A stretch of 64,000 bases of DNA from Solea solea (lineage: Eukaryota > Chordata > Actinopteri > Pleuronectiformes > Soleidae): assembly GCF_958295425.1 (NCBI RefSeq), contig NC_081135.1, forward strand, positions 26,990,433-27,054,432, in the 5' to 3' direction. The notes under the pieces were generated by a model. The model saw nothing but the letters and a program-made list of their open reading frames with translations, had not been told where the DNA came from and did not search any database. The translations under genes and the position numbers were made by a program. This document shows, piece by piece, positions 50,866-64,000 of the stretch (positions are counted from its first letter, which is position 1; each line of letters opens with the position of its first letter).

Positions 50866-53800
50866 CTTTTTCTTCACCTCTGTAATATTGACTTATAAAA
50901 AAAATGTGATGATGTTTTTGTCATATAGCCTAGCCCAGTAACAGTAAATGTGGCTGAGCTGAAAAAAAAAAGCCAAAGAAGGTGATCGACAGATTATTAA
51001 CTAGATGTCAAGAAAAACAATGAATAAATGGATGCACGAGTAAGTAAGAGCGTATAAGGGGAAGTTAAGTAAAAGAGGCAGGCATGCGTGTAAAGTTTGA
51101 CCCACCAACTCATTAATCTTCTACTAAACAACGGTTGTTAAATTTAAGCATCACGTGTAAGATATGTATGTTAACAGACAATGCATGCGCACTTGTGTCA
51201 GTTTATTTAAAAGGAAAACTTCTATTACATGCAAAGTCTGTACCCACTCATGTGCAGTATTAATGAGGAGGAGCCATTATACATAACAACGCCAGAGAAG
51301 CTGGAAGCCCAGCTGCTTTGGCTTAACATTGCCCCACAATCTAAATAAACTAAACAGACGATCCTTTTATTTTATGTTATCTCTGTTCCGAGGATATTGT
51401 TTCGTTTGTGATTAAATATCTACTGTAGTTCTAAGCTGGACAATAGTGTTTGATGTTGATGGTATAATAACAGCTCAGGACAAAGAGTATATCAAAGCAG
51501 GCGTTACACAATTATCAGCTGAATACTTCATAAATACAGTACCATATGCTGGGTTTCAGCGGCACAGCTTCCCCGGAGGAACCTTAGATTCTTTGTGCAC
51601 AACAGAAGTGTATTTTAGCTTGTTCCTGTGGGTGAGCGCGGACGTGCAGCCAAACTGCCAAATGGAAACAAATGGCAGTGTATTTTCAAGTAAAGAATGT
51701 TCTAGTAAACAAAGAACACAAAGTCATGCAGAGAGACACAAGGAAATGTGTCCATGCAGGTTTCTTAACAGCGGAGTACAATAGTGAGCCATTATTTTTA
51801 TCTGGAAACGTGCTTTGCTCTCGCACGGTTAGGATTCGAGGTGTGGATCTTCTGCACAGTGGTGCGCGTGTTAGTTGCTCTATTTTTAAGCCACAATAAC
51901 CAGCAGCACTCTTGATGAATGGCATTTCTGCATGTCATTTGTTTCTTGCCAGTAGTTTCAAAGTAGTTTCCTTTTTGAAAAGTATGTAACTTTCCCCCTG
52001 CCATGATGGATATAGATTTTCTCTGTCAAGTCAGGTACCCGCCGCATCCAGACTTTCCACACGAACAGAGAGTATAAGGATTTGTTTATGTGGTGGAAGG
52101 TGCACAGGGGAGCTTTAACGAAGGCTATAGTGTTCAGCTATTGTAGTTCCGTTTGGCTTTGTGGAGCTTTGAGCTAAAAATGACTTCAAATGACTGAGAG
52201 TGTCATTAGTTTTTTTTTTTTTATTGGCTTGTTTTAAGTCATACACAGCAGATAGTGATGCCAGAGGAGGAGTCAGATGATTATCAAAGTCATTACATTT
52301 AATCTTCGGGGAACAGTGGAGACAACAAAAATTAATAGTTTAATCAATGTATCATGCAACTCGGGATCATCGGTGAGCTGCAGAGGAGCTTATCGTCCTG
52401 TTTTCAGTGTTTCTGTGACGCTTCAGAAATAGCTGCTGGCTATAGCCCTGTTTTGAGTTTTATAAACTAAGATTGGTTAATGTGAAGACATCAGGCACTA
52501 TTATCATTCTGTGCAACTCATCAAATGCACTGAAATGAAGTTCATGATTTCTATATTTATAGGTTATTGTCATGGCTTTACTGATTGAAGTTTAATCTCA
52601 GTGGCTGGCTCCGTGCATTAACATATTTGTTTTTTTTTTACTGCCACTAGGAATGTGGTGTTATGGTAATTTAGTTTCCATATTTGCACACCACTTAGCA
52701 GACTTAAGGCCACCAGCCAAAACCTTCAGTGGATGCAGATTATAACTGCATGTGCACTTTTAACTTAAAGCGTAATAACTGCAGTCCCCGAACAGCTGGG
52801 AGCGCCAAATATCAACAGCTGGAAAGGTTCCTAAACGCCAACTAGGCCAAAACACACAAGATTTGCCTGGATCCGTTCAATGGGTTTTGTCACTTCCAAT
52901 GTGATTTGAAGCCTTTGTGCACATTTGTGCCTCAATACTGAGAAAATGAAGTCGAACACATGGATTTGGTGCAACATTTACCACGTCTTTTTCCACCGTG
53001 GCTTTCATTCATCATCTTAAGCTACTGTGTCCATTGGACTGAATGCACCTTGAACAACAGCTCAGATTGCTCGAGCTATTTCTCTGATAATGTAGACATA
53101 AATCACTTTGCTGCCGCATCACAAAGAATGAAGATAGTATTGATTTTATTTTACATTGTATAGGCGTTGCTGGGTTTTTTTTTTTTATTTTATGATGGAA
53201 GAGATGACACAAAATATAGCATCATATCTGTTCTATGATATTCATCAGATTGACATTGTGAATTCATTTGGATATCAGATTTTTGTGATGTCCGTGTCCC
53301 AGGATAGGGCCAAATTTGCCTTGAACAAGTGCATACAGAAAGTCTATCTGGTTATTTAACTGCAATTTATCTGTGTTTTTAAACTAAGATGACTTGCCCT
53401 GTCTGACTTGATATATAACAGTTTATTTTGTTGTCTTTTTCACTTGACAGAAACTGTATCAGTGCAGCCTAGACAACCTGTAAAAGGAGCCCAATGCTTT
53501 CCAATATCCTTCCCCACTGCTTGCCTCTAGTCCTGCTGAGTCTTTCAAGCACCTCTGCTGGCATCTCTGCATCATACTTGCACAAATGCATACCCTGCTT
53601 GTTGTATGATGCAACCATTCACACATAAAGCAAAATGATGAAAAGAGGGGGAGAATAGAAACTAGAATAGACAGCTGCAAGGCGCAAAGGGAATAGGTTT
53701 TTCCTTTCCCTGTCGTGTTGTCGTGTGGATGGATCCCATCGTGTTGATCGTGAATGCATGTTTCATGACAGGGCTTCGGGAGAAGCGAGCCTGTGCCTCA

Positions 53801-55261
53801 TACGCACAGTATAATAGTGTTTGTGTGTGTATGCGATCACAAAATAAAACGCTGGCTTGCATTTTATGTGCTGTGTGATTGTGTCTGTGTGGCCATGCTG
53901 TTACACCGAGCTCTGTGTTCACAGTGATGTTCTTTATACAGACATTTAAAGTGTAGCACATCTTGAGTGTAAGTGTGGGTCACAAGCATGTGTCACGGTG
54001 AGAGTGCTTCAGAAGAAGGTTCGGAGGTGCTCTTCACACTGCCACTGGGTAAAAGGGGAAGTCGGGGCGGGGATAATAGGATTCAGACAGAGGAGAGGTG
54101 TCTTTGGGGTCGAGGAGCTACAGCCTGTCAGATAATGCCAGACCCCGCTGTATAATGACCATTAATGCTGATGTTACCATCGAGGGGAATATGTGACTGC
54201 AGGGTCGTGCTCAGCTATTTACGTTTCACTGCAGCCATGTGCTCAGTAGAGACAAGAGGAAAAGCTGTGGGATGTGTTAATGGTGTACAGAGATTAACTT
54301 TGTGTAATGGAAGCTTTAATTACTTCCTGTCACATGTGCAGGTGGCACAGCCGCCTGTACTCTGCCGATACATCAATGCCAGGCTCCATAAAGTGCACAT
54401 TTACAGACAGACCCCATGTTAACCTAAAGACGAGAACCTCATTAAAACCATGGTTGGTGCACTGTATAAATAACTTTTTTTTTGCTGAATGAATAGTGTG
54501 TAAATATAACTCGTTGTTGACAATGAAAAATGTGATATTTAAATGCAGTCGGTGTATAAATACATACCATGTGCACATTCCATGAAATGTTGAGCACAAC
54601 AATAAAGCACAGGTGCACTATGTGCATACAAATGAAAATATGATGGCATGACAGTGAGTTTTTTCAGTGATTCAGTTTTTGATGCTGAAAAATCTGTTTG
54701 ATTATATTCACACTTCTCGATCGATAGCTTATTGATCAGCTGACTTCAGTAATCTTCCTTCTGTGTGCGTTGCAGCCATTATGTCCCGACAGGCGATATT
54801 TCGTCGCCGTTCGTTTCTATGTGGAACAGTACATTTGATTTTGGTCACAAATTGGTCACTCCAGCCATGGGTTCAATCTCGTTTCCCTCTGACACCTAAA
54901 ATTGCAAAGCTCCCTGAAGTGCAGCCAGTTTCAGAGACACAGGACTGACCTTTCATTCAGGTAATTCTTACCGCCTGTAACCACAAAGTGATTTTCCCGC
55001 AGCAGTGGAGAAGGAAGGAGACTGGCTGTAGTGATTACAAAGACATTTTTACAAAAGTTGATACAAAAGTGTTTGATTAGCAGCTTTGTGGACTTTGTCA
55101 ATACCCTTCTTATCAGATCAATCCTGCTTGTGGTGGAAGTGAATTGTCGGCCTATTGTTTGATCCTAACACTGTTTGCTGCTGCAGCTTCGACTCGATTT
55201 TGGTTTTTGACTTCGCCGAAGTTAATGCATTTGTTATGAAGTGACAATTAAATTCTCACAC

Positions 55262-55440
55262 CTAGACCCAGAGTGTCCAATTTGTTTAATTCCCAAATCA
55301 GCATGTTTTTGAACTGTGGGAGGAAACTCGAGAACCCGGAGCAAACCCATGCACACACAAACCCGACGCCTTTGTTGCGATCGGGTGGTGAACCCGGGTC
55401 TTCTTGCTGCAAAGGCAAGAGTGCTTGGATCATTGGAGCA
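55262..55440 (-). repeat. Second copy of the 42.6-kb dispersed repeat, opposite orientation
   Basis: The reverse complement contains CCCACAGTTCAAAAACATGC preceded by a GGTTTGCTCCGGGTTCTCGAG-like piece. This aligns with CCCACAGTCCAAAAACATGC of the copy at 42.7 kb. The rest extends into the part (GGGTGGTGAACCCGGG region) that the first copy has lost. Confidence 0.6.
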
Positions 55441-55785
55441 ACAAAAATGTAAAATGTAAATTATTTGTTAACAAAAACAACAAAATAACAAAAATCAGGG
55501 CATGCACAATCAGAGAGACAGGACGTTTATTGGCAGGCGACAGGGGCTGGTTTGCTTGCTGAGGAATTGGCACGAGGAACACAAAAGACTGGAGGTGTGA
55601 CAAGAAAAAAAAACAAGAAACCAATAATTACAAAAAGAGAAAGAAAACGGACAAGAAAGAAAATCCTCAAAGATAAGAATCACACAGCAGCGATGACCAG
55701 GCTTTTTTAATGGAGGTTGATAAGGCAGTGGAACCAGGTGTGCCTTGTTAGTTGCCAGAGGAGATGCCAGCCACACATCCTCACA

Positions 55786-55808
55786 AACACACACACACAC
55801 ACACACAC
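55786..55808 (+). repeat. (AC)n microsatellite
   Basis: About eleven AC dinucleotides, uninterrupted. Confidence 0.9.
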
Positions 55809-57235
55809 CATGCATGAAAAGGCAGAGAGGAAAACAACAACAAAACCACAAAGGAAAAAAAAGAATCCTCACAAAATCAGCACTGAAAACAATTTGTATT
55901 GTCTTGGCTCATCCATATGCATTTCAAGATAATTTGCCCACAACAAGGTGACATTTATTGTCTCTGCATACTTCGAGGTCTTGTAAGTAATGCTGCACTA
56001 AAACTGTGGTTTGCAAGTTAACATCCTCAGTTTGAGCTCCTTCAGTATTCAAGTGTGGTTTCAAGACACTCGTGTCGTCCGTCTTCATACAGTGTTGTGA
56101 ATTTCGTGGGTTTTGTGGGGAGAACAGGAGCATTTGTTTCAGTCCATTACATGAACAGAGACACCACTTATGAGGATTTACCACTAAACTCCTGTTATTA
56201 TTTATCGATTGCGAGGACATTCTGATGAACACTGGCAGCTCAAACTCAAGATTCGTTAGAAAGGCTTCTCAGTGTTGTTCAATGTGTCTAAATAGTCAGT
56301 GTTCGGCCGTGCAGAGTTTAAAACATTCACTTTAACTGACTCACATGAGAAATAGTTTATCATGAGAATGTGCATATGTTGGTTTCTAGACTCTGACCTT
56401 CTCGCTCTCCACAAGCAGACCAAACTAAGCAGGAAACAGTGCAAAACAACAACAACTTTGAGCACTGTATTAAAAACAAACAAAAAAAAAACAAAAAAAA
56501 AACTGACACTTATGACACGTTCTGACCTTTATGCAGAAGCAGTGTTAAGGCATAATTTTGTACATACTTATCTGGGAAGGAGAGGAGAGGATATTGGCAT
56601 TAAATGCTGTTTATATCTGTACAGAATTCTGTTCAGCTGCAAAATACATTCATAAATTAGAGGGCAGCAGCAGAAGGCACGACATCAGAGATCTGCTTCA
56701 GTGCAGTCAAACCGCCAGCAGCAATGACAGTTTTAAACCTTGGGTTTCTGTGTCCATGTTGCCAATAAGAAACAAACTTAGCAATAATACTCAGCTGAAG
56801 CGGCTTTACCTGCACTAATATGTTTGACCTTTGTTCTGTCCCCACATGGACAAACTTTTACATTTCTGGATTTTTTTTAACTACTAAGATGTTTGGTGTT
56901 TGGTGGCCAGAATATAGTTTTTTTGAAAACTCTGTGGTTGATATAGTGAACTTTTACCCACATTCACTTCCTGACCAGGGGCGTGGGAAGTGTCACCCCG
57001 ACTGACAATGAGTGAAACACACAGAATTTAAATAGTTTGGTTGTTTTTCTCCCTTTTTTAAATCAGAAAGTGAATAATTGGATTTTTTTTTTTTTTGTCG
57101 GATAATATATTAAAATATGCTTAAAGTATGTTAAATTATTACTTTCCACTATCTAACGTGATGACATCAGCACACAAAATGTTGACATAATAGAATAGTA
57201 AAATGGTAAAAGCTACATAGAAGTGTCCGGCTTGA

Positions 57236-57500
57236 CTGTTTTTATCCTGAAGTGAAGGCCAAGGACAAGAGGTGGGTCTTTAAAAGCGATTTAAAATGTT
57301 CAATGGTGGCGGGATTTTGGCACATCTAGAAGCAGCCTGTTATTAGATGTTATTAGACCTCAGAGCACGAGATGGAGCCTGAAGAAAAAGAAGTTCCAAG
57401 GGGTGAGATGGTGCCAAACCATTAAGAGCTTTAAAAACGCAAAATTTCATTTTACTGTTGGTTGACCGTTACCAGCGCTGTAAGAGTCAGCACTGGTCAA
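57236..57500 (+). repeat. Diverged teleost dispersed repeat
   Basis: Phrases such as GGGTCTTTAAAAGCGATTTA, ACCTCAGAGCACGAGATGG and GGTGCCAAACCATTAAGAGC follow the order of a common fish interspersed repeat I recall. No intact frame is present. The class (LINE-derived or other) is uncertain. Confidence 0.5.
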
Positions 57501-60500
57501 AAAATGACATAGGGTAAACAATGACTCTCGATTTCTTTATTTCTAAAACCCCAAAAGCAACCAAAACACTGGAGAAGTTTAGGACCCTCAGCATGAGCCC
57601 TTGTTTGCTGCCGACACCTCGTCAAATATGTTGATAAACGGAGTAATGTTGATCAGTTTGTTTAACAGTAAAGTGTGTTGCTGGTTACTCTAACATCATT
57701 AATTCCCTCATTTTAAAGATGTTTCTTACAGCAATTGACATGTGTTGAAACAAGGGTAGGTTGTATACTATACAAAAATACATCTATCAGTTGTGAAAGA
57801 GTAAAATGTCACGTTCACATTGTCGTTGGTCCCATGTAATTCAGTGTGTGAATGGATGGTAACATTAATATTAATTTTGGGGTACAGATCACACACGGGG
57901 CTGACATCGTTTTCATCTAAAAATGCTGTTTTCAGATGAAAGTGGAATTCTCTGTTTCTTGCCTTTCCTGTCGCTCTCGTGCCTCTACATTTGATATTTC
58001 CTTCAGAACATCCCTTTTGTGGCAAACCGACCTAAAATCATCCCGACTTTCTCGTTCAATCCAGCTTTGACATTTTTATTTGGCATGTAGTCCATCTCGT
58101 GACTCTGTTGCTGATTTTTGTGCTAAAAGTAACAAATTATAAGGAACATTTTTGGATGTTTGCAATGCGAGTTGTGCAGCTTTATGCAAAAAGGAAACGC
58201 TTTTTGCTTTTAATCATGAGTAATTCACAATCTCCCACACCTCAATGCTGTAACAGGCATCATGCAGATTATAGACATTTCTGTCTCTGAGGCACAAAGA
58301 CACAAAACACCTTCAAATAGGTCAGCAGGGAGACTAATCGGGCTGCATCACCATCTGTCCCTCTAATGACTACCTGGCTGCTCTGTGATGTGACATGGTT
58401 GGCTGGAGAAGCTCCATAGCATTCTCATTAAATCAAGACATTTCGAGCAGACTCTGTGCAACTGATGAGATGTGATTAGACGCAATATATCTTCTTCTAT
58501 CATGCTCCTTCTGCGGTGGAGAAGGAGGTGAGGATTTTTCATGCATACAGTGAAAAAAGAAAGAAAAAGAAGCATCTTCTCGTTTGTCTGACAAAATTAG
58601 AATGCACTATAATGCGCTATAGTTTCAGAACCAGCAGCTGGATATATGGATTTGTTATATTATAGAGTGATTAAGAAAATATTTATTGACATGTTAAATA
58701 AAGTAATTAGCAAACAACTTTTCTTTTTAATTTTCGACTATCAGACTTCAGAATGTATCTGGTGCACTTTGCTAAAACCCGTTAACTTTCATACATGTGA
58801 CCATAAATCCTACCTGTTTGTTTCAGAGAGGTGTTTATTTATCTATAACTGGACACAGCTGTTAGATATCTGCTCCTGGTCTTTACCTCACCTCCCTCTT
58901 TCACTTTCTCTTTTCTGTCCCCCATTTTTCCTTTCACCCCAACCGGCCGAGGCAGATGGCCACACATTTTTGAGTCCGGTTCCGTCAGTGATTTCTTCAT
59001 TTTTTTTGCTCATTGTGTGAGTTGTTGGGTTACCTCTTCTCTCTCTAATATTGTAAAGGTTTCTGCCTTGCGATGTACATGTATGTTGTGATTTGGTGCT
59101 TTAACCACATTGGATATTAAAGTCTGAGGTTAGAGTTTATACTGCAAGGTTTTTGTGGATGAAATGGGAAGGACGCAATATGAGAAACTCCTGATAATAG
59201 AATGGTCAAACTAAAATTACACATTTCCACCGAAACGTGTAGAATTAAGCAGCAGATGAGGTTGGATTGCTTAGTGAAATATTCCATATACGCAGTCTTT
59301 AGAGCGGCAGTAGGCGTTTTTTGTTTTTGAAGTGGTAATAAGAGCTTTTGAAGTTTCACATCAAACATCCAATGATCCCAGTAAACTTTCACTGAGAATC
59401 TTTAAGGTGAACGACTTGAGTGATCCACTGTTTGTGCACCAGTATTGCCATGGCTACGCATGCAAATACTCTATGAGGGAGTTGTTAAGCAGGTGTAAGC
59501 TATCAATGAGTATAACATATATCTATCTGTGTTATTAATTGGCATAGAACGGCGCACAAAATCCACAGTTTGGTTCATATCACAGTCACGTTCCCCCGAA
59601 CCGTGACATGCATACCGAACATATTTTTGTAGTGAACCCAAGCTATTAAAATGTGGTTTTAGTGTTTATGTGCTGAATATGAGTGTTAATTAGTGGGGTT
59701 TATGGCTAAGTAACTCATTTTATGCATCCATTATGTCCATCCCTGGAGACGCAACCACGAAATGAGAAATTTGAGTCGAGAGTCTTGGTTGTGTGGAGAG
59801 ACACATTCCCAGGATTGCAGAAAACTTTGTTTTCACATTGGAAAAGTGTGAGTGAATCATTTTATCACTCACTCGGATCACTCATGGCAGATATGTCAGG
59901 GCTGAGCTGTGCCCGATCTAATTCATCCTCTGTCTGTGTGCTTATGCCAAAAAAAAAAAAATCCAGGTCACTCTCTGTATCATTGAATACATCACTCTAT
60001 GTGCTTTCCTGACTTTCAAAGAATAACATTTGCATGGTACGTGCAGATAATCTACATAACAACGAGCTCTAAACATCCTCCTTTCACGGAGCATGATGTT
60101 TTGTTCATACATCAACCTTTAAGTGTTCCAGTGACAACGTTATCCAGGGAGATCTTAAGGATGATTAATAAACTTATTGTCAAAATACCTGAGGGATTTA
60201 TCATTTAATGAATTGAAACAATCCATTTGTTGTAGACTATTTTTAGCTGTGGATTAACACTAATTTGATGCCGTGGTTGTTATATTTGGCAGGAGGAGGA
60301 TGGTAGGAGAGGGATTGAGCCAAAATAAACTACAGTGATGATCATAGTAATGAAGGAGCAACGGTGTGATATGACTGTGTGAAATCATTCAAAATGATCA
60401 TTGTTTTTTTTGTCGTTTTATACAGATATTGTGATTTTAGCGAGATTTGTACTGGAGCATTTCCTCGTCGTCTGTCTATTTGGATATTGCAGGTGTTCAT

Positions 60501-60710
60501 GTTGTGATTTTGATTCATTTTCAATGAATTGTGCAGTCCTACTGTGTGGCGCACCGATTCTGAACATCATGCTTTGTTTTACATAAAATACTAGCAGATG
60601 TGGTTGAATTTCTTTTTAAAGATCGAGAACATTTTCTTCTTCTCAAACAGGAACATCACATGCCCTTAATAATCCTCTAAGGAACAAACAAACATGTAGT
60701 GCATGATGGG

Positions 60711-60725
60711 ATATATATATATATA
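60711..60725 (+). repeat. (AT)n microsatellite
   Basis: Fifteen bases of alternating A and T. Confidence 0.85.
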
Positions 60726-61769
60726 CTTCTCTTATACTTCAATTTTCAAGCAGGGTCCTTTTTGTTTGTCGAAATGTTATTTTTAGAGAAATTCAAAGTA
60801 AAAACACCAACCAAAAGGAATATTTTTCAGTTTTTCTTTTTGCAACTTATTTTCTTCTCCTTACTACGACGTTACTGTGTCACCGCACATTTCCCAAGTT
60901 ACTGGTATCACAGTTTTGAATGAGCAGCCCATGAGCAGATCTATTATCCACTGTTTTCTGCAGTTGAACAGAGATCTGTTGGCACTAACACATTCTAAGA
61001 CAGAGAGCAGTTGAGCTGGTTGACGCAGTGGCAGTGGACTTCATTCGGATATGATGAGCTACGTGAGAAAAATGGTGTGATCCATGCTCATACTCATCAG
61101 TGTCATAACTTAGAAAATCAGTGTTAGTTATTAGGTCATTTTGTCATTTTGTGGCTGTTGAACTGAAGGAAAGGCTTCATTTTATACCTCTTTAAGTCCC
61201 AGTAAAGTGATAAAAAAATATCACTTCTGACTTTGTCACCCCACAGGAAACTAACCACCAAATTTGAAGGATTAAAAGGTTGCCAAGTGTTTAAAAATGA
61301 GGTTATAAATCATGTAAAATTCAGCTTCACACTCACACACTCTTCTGGTTTACCCACTCAAGTGGGCACTGTAGGCTTGGGCTGATGATCAATATTGTTT
61401 ATTTATTTTGAAAGGAAATATACGTGGAACTGGAGCGCTTCATGCATCACGCAGAGCCAGTTTGTAAGGATGATGCAGCAACATCCAGCACAGTTTTGCT
61501 CAACTTGACTCTGCATCAGCTCGGGAGGAAACTGACATCAGCCGTCTTTATTTCGTCATCTTTTAGGAAATTTAGACAAAGTGTCAGAGCTTTTCTGTGA
61601 GGTTTTTACATCCTAATAAGACACAGTTGCAGGACAAAGACTTACAAGTGAACGGGTGACCGCAGTTAAAGGGACTGAGAGTTTTTGTTGAGTAAATAAT
61701 TATGTAAATACAACGGGAAAAAGACAAGCCTACATTTTTTTCACATGTTCTCAGCCACTATTTTCTATA

Positions 61770-62275
61770 ATAAAGATGGGACGTATACCACTTTTTGTGT
61801 CTGAGACCAATATCACAAACTCCAGTATCTACCGATACCTATATTAGTCAAATACAGTGATTTTAGACCATTTATACTATGAAGCTGTTAACAACTAGGG
61901 GTGTCACCGTTTTCCAAATCATCGATTCAATTATTTTTGATTTCAAGGTCACGATTTGATTTCTCAATCTTTTTGTCTTTTAACGCAGTTGGGGCTTGCC
62001 ATTTTTAGACTTGTCTAGTTTAGTCTAGCATCATTTGGTTTTATGTCACGATTCATTTCCATGTCTACATGGTGTCATGAGTGATATAATGTCCATCATT
62101 TGTTTATGTACCACACTAAGGCCTTGCTGTCCAACTTAAATCATTTCTTAACAATACGAACGGAACAACAACCATTTAGTAGGAAGCTAAGTGTGAAAAG
62201 AAGAGAAGTCATAAAGACTCACCAGTATCGGACTGATGCCAATACTGACCAATACCAATTCCCATCTCTAATATA
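61770..62275. repeat. hAT-like non-autonomous DNA transposon remnant, possibly nested
   Basis: The left end AAGATGGGACGTATACCA and the right end (reverse complement) AGAGATGGGAATTGGTATTGG are roughly inverted. Both ends carry tandem CCAATAC/ACCGATAC-type motifs typical of fish hAT MITEs. Inside, AGGGGTGTCACCG followed by ATCGATTCAATT-type sequence resembles a second element. Target-site duplications are not clear and there is no transposase frame. Confidence 0.4.
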
Positions 62276-62498
62276 TAATGTGTGAAGACAAGAAATGCTG
62301 AATTTGCTTCACATAATCTTTAACATTTTGTCCAGCTTCTGTATCTCGGGCTGTAACATTCGATATCCATCAAGGCAGCGGTTTGTAACAGTGATCCATC
62401 ACTCGTGCTTTACACACGTCAGATGAAATTCCGGATTCACTCTTGATGTAGATGTCATTTATTTGCTTCATCATGTCTGTGTGCCTTCAACGTGTCCC

Positions 62499-62525
62499 GA
62501 TTGGCCGGAGCGTAGCGGCCAATCA
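62499..62525. repeat. Inverted repeat carrying opposed CCAAT boxes
   Basis: GATTGGCCG and CGGCCAATC flank a 9-nt GC-rich spacer, in a CpG-containing segment at about 62.49-62.54 kb. It could be a small regulatory module or a repeat fragment. Confidence 0.6.
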
Positions 62526-64000
62526 CAGCGATCCATCACGCTGAATCAGCTGGAACACTGGCCAGTTGAGGGCTATGGAAGGTCATTGACTCAATGTCCC
62601 AGGCTTTAGAGTGTAGCTCTCGTTATTTACGCTTTCCCAAAGTAGCTCATCAAAACTGGAGGAGGTGGGGAAGTAGGTCACGTCCTCACTGGCACCAAAG
62701 TTGAACATCTTTATTCAGCGTGCAGCGTGCAACACTTTAGGAAGATGGAAGAGAAAGGACAGCGGACACTGGGCAGCGTCTGTTGTGGTTTAAAAGAATG
62801 CTCGTTGTCGTCGCAGCAGGTTCTGGCTTCTTGTTTGTCTGCAGCTCTGCTTTCGGCTCACTCTGCTGTCTACGGATAATGTTTTTCAGCAACATTTGCT
62901 GGCAGAAAAAAAGCTGCAACCAATCCCCACAGTAACAATTGAGTTAGGATGTATGTCTGCACACTTGTACACCTGTCGCCATTATTACTCCCCTGGCACG
63001 GGCCTCCTGCCTGCCTGTCATCTCCTAGTGAAACCTGCAAATGAGTCTTATTGTTTCAGACAAAGCTTATTATTTATTTGCAGACTGTGCTGTACCCAGG
63101 CTTAAAATATGCAACAATCATTTCAGTGTCTCAGGGTGAGATTCCCTTGAATATTCTGCTCGTTAGTAAGTTCAGTAGAGTCTCATAGAAGTGGGGTTTG
63201 CCGGAGGATAATAATATAATGCTTAGGAACAATCAAATATTTTTGGAAAAAGACTGAGGAACAAGCACCTAGTACCCCTGTGGGAAAATATTACAAACCC
63301 TAAGTCATTTCTTCTGTTTTGTTTTTCTAGTTGCAGAATTTAAATCGTATGATTAAAATAGATTTAATCTAAAATGAATAAAAAAAATAAATGTAAATAT
63401 GAGAAGATAAATTAAATGAAATTACAATTGACTATAATTCCTTAAACAAATAACAAAGACAATAAGAGATATTATTTCCCCACATGAATTTAGGTCTATT
63501 GTTGTGTTTGTTTATATCTGTTATAGTATATTTGCAGTTTCTCTATGATTCATAGTGAAGTCCACTTTACGGCCACTTTAAGGTAGAAACTTAAGGCTAC
63601 GTTGTATTTTTTTTGGATTTTAATGATGACATCATTCAACTAGGTCATGTGACATAGCCATAGAAACACAACCAAATCACATTTGTGTGTGAACGTTTTT
63701 GACAATGTGCAGATACCATCAAGTGATCAGAAATGTTGATTATTCATGACATCCCACACTCTTAAATTTACCTTTTGTGTTTTGCAAATTCTAGAAGACA
63801 CACCGTACCTCAAACGTCTCGACACACACTGGATAAATGTTTTGAAAGTTTTGCAAACCTTTCATGACTGGTTTCATAACTGGACATTTTATTTTTTTTA
63901 GTTCGGTTAGTCACATCTGTCTGAGCGCTACGCCTCCACTGCACTCCACTACATCTGTAGCCAGAGACATGATGTATTCAGATTGTCCATCAGTCCCCAC

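Larger units (their letters stand above)
37289..64000. other. Long gene-free stretch, presumed 5' intron of the downstream gene
   Basis: Across 26.7 kb all open frames are short (at most about 125 codons), lack family similarity and lie on both strands without pattern. I find no B3GALT1-type galactosyltransferase motifs. The stretch contains dispersed repeats (42.6, 48.2, 55.3, 57.2 and 61.8 kb), the 43-bp minisatellite, simple repeats and a TATA-bearing promoter-like segment at 46.4 kb, all listed separately. The rest shows nothing I can name. Confidence 0.5.

Noticed and set aside
58646..59020. 124-codon frame, the longest in the right half
   Set aside because: Low-complexity hydrophobic/Ser-Pro peptide with no family signature and no splice context.

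Overview
This is a 64-kb piece of a vertebrate, almost certainly teleost (ray-finned fish), nuclear genome. Base composition is AT-rich. Coding sequence is confined to one spliced gene, and the dispersed repeats are of kinds seen across fish genomes. There are no rRNA genes, intact tRNA genes, CRISPR arrays or operons.

Layout. From 1 to about 21.7 kb the sequence is non-coding. It holds fragments of dispersed repeats, a small CpG-rich promoter-like patch near 5.1-5.4 kb, several perfect inverted repeats and two full MEF2 consensus sites. From 21,788 to 34,826 (+ strand) lies a complete xirp2 gene (Xin actin-binding repeat-containing protein 2; also called myomaxin, CMYA3 or XINB). I could place five short 5' coding exons, one 9,430-nt exon carrying the Xin actin-binding repeats, and two 3' exons encoding a LIM zinc-binding domain. 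Likely poly(A) signals follow at 35,260 and 35,807. From about 36.5 kb a second CpG-rich promoter with paired inverted CCAAT boxes is followed by two apparent non-coding 5' exons (to 36,840 and 37,111-37,288). The rest of the window, to 64 kb, has no recognisable coding exon and is best read as a long 5' intron. From the vertebrate gene order XIRP2-B3GALT1 (same strand in human) I infer that this second gene is b3galt1, with its coding exon beyond the right edge; no b3galt1 coding sequence is visible to prove it. A 43-bp minisatellite of about 20 units (50,010-50,865) is the most conspicuous repeat.

Most striking result. The 9.4-kb Xin-repeat exon has length 3n+1, so the exon after it (34,217-34,347) is read in two frames. 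With the giant exon included, it supplies a 30-residue tail ending at TAA 34,306-34,308, giving a predicted protein of about 3,311 aa. With the giant exon skipped, it joins in phase 0 and encodes the first half of a LIM domain, giving a short protein of about 310 aa without Xin repeats. This matches the long/short isoform logic reported for mammalian Xirp2 and shows it directly in a fish sequence.

Other points: a tandem duplication of a three-repeat block inside the Xin array, a second array of derived repeats after the canonical ones, a possible internal TATA/MEF2-like promoter in intron 1, and a TATA-bearing promoter-like segment near 46.4 kb.
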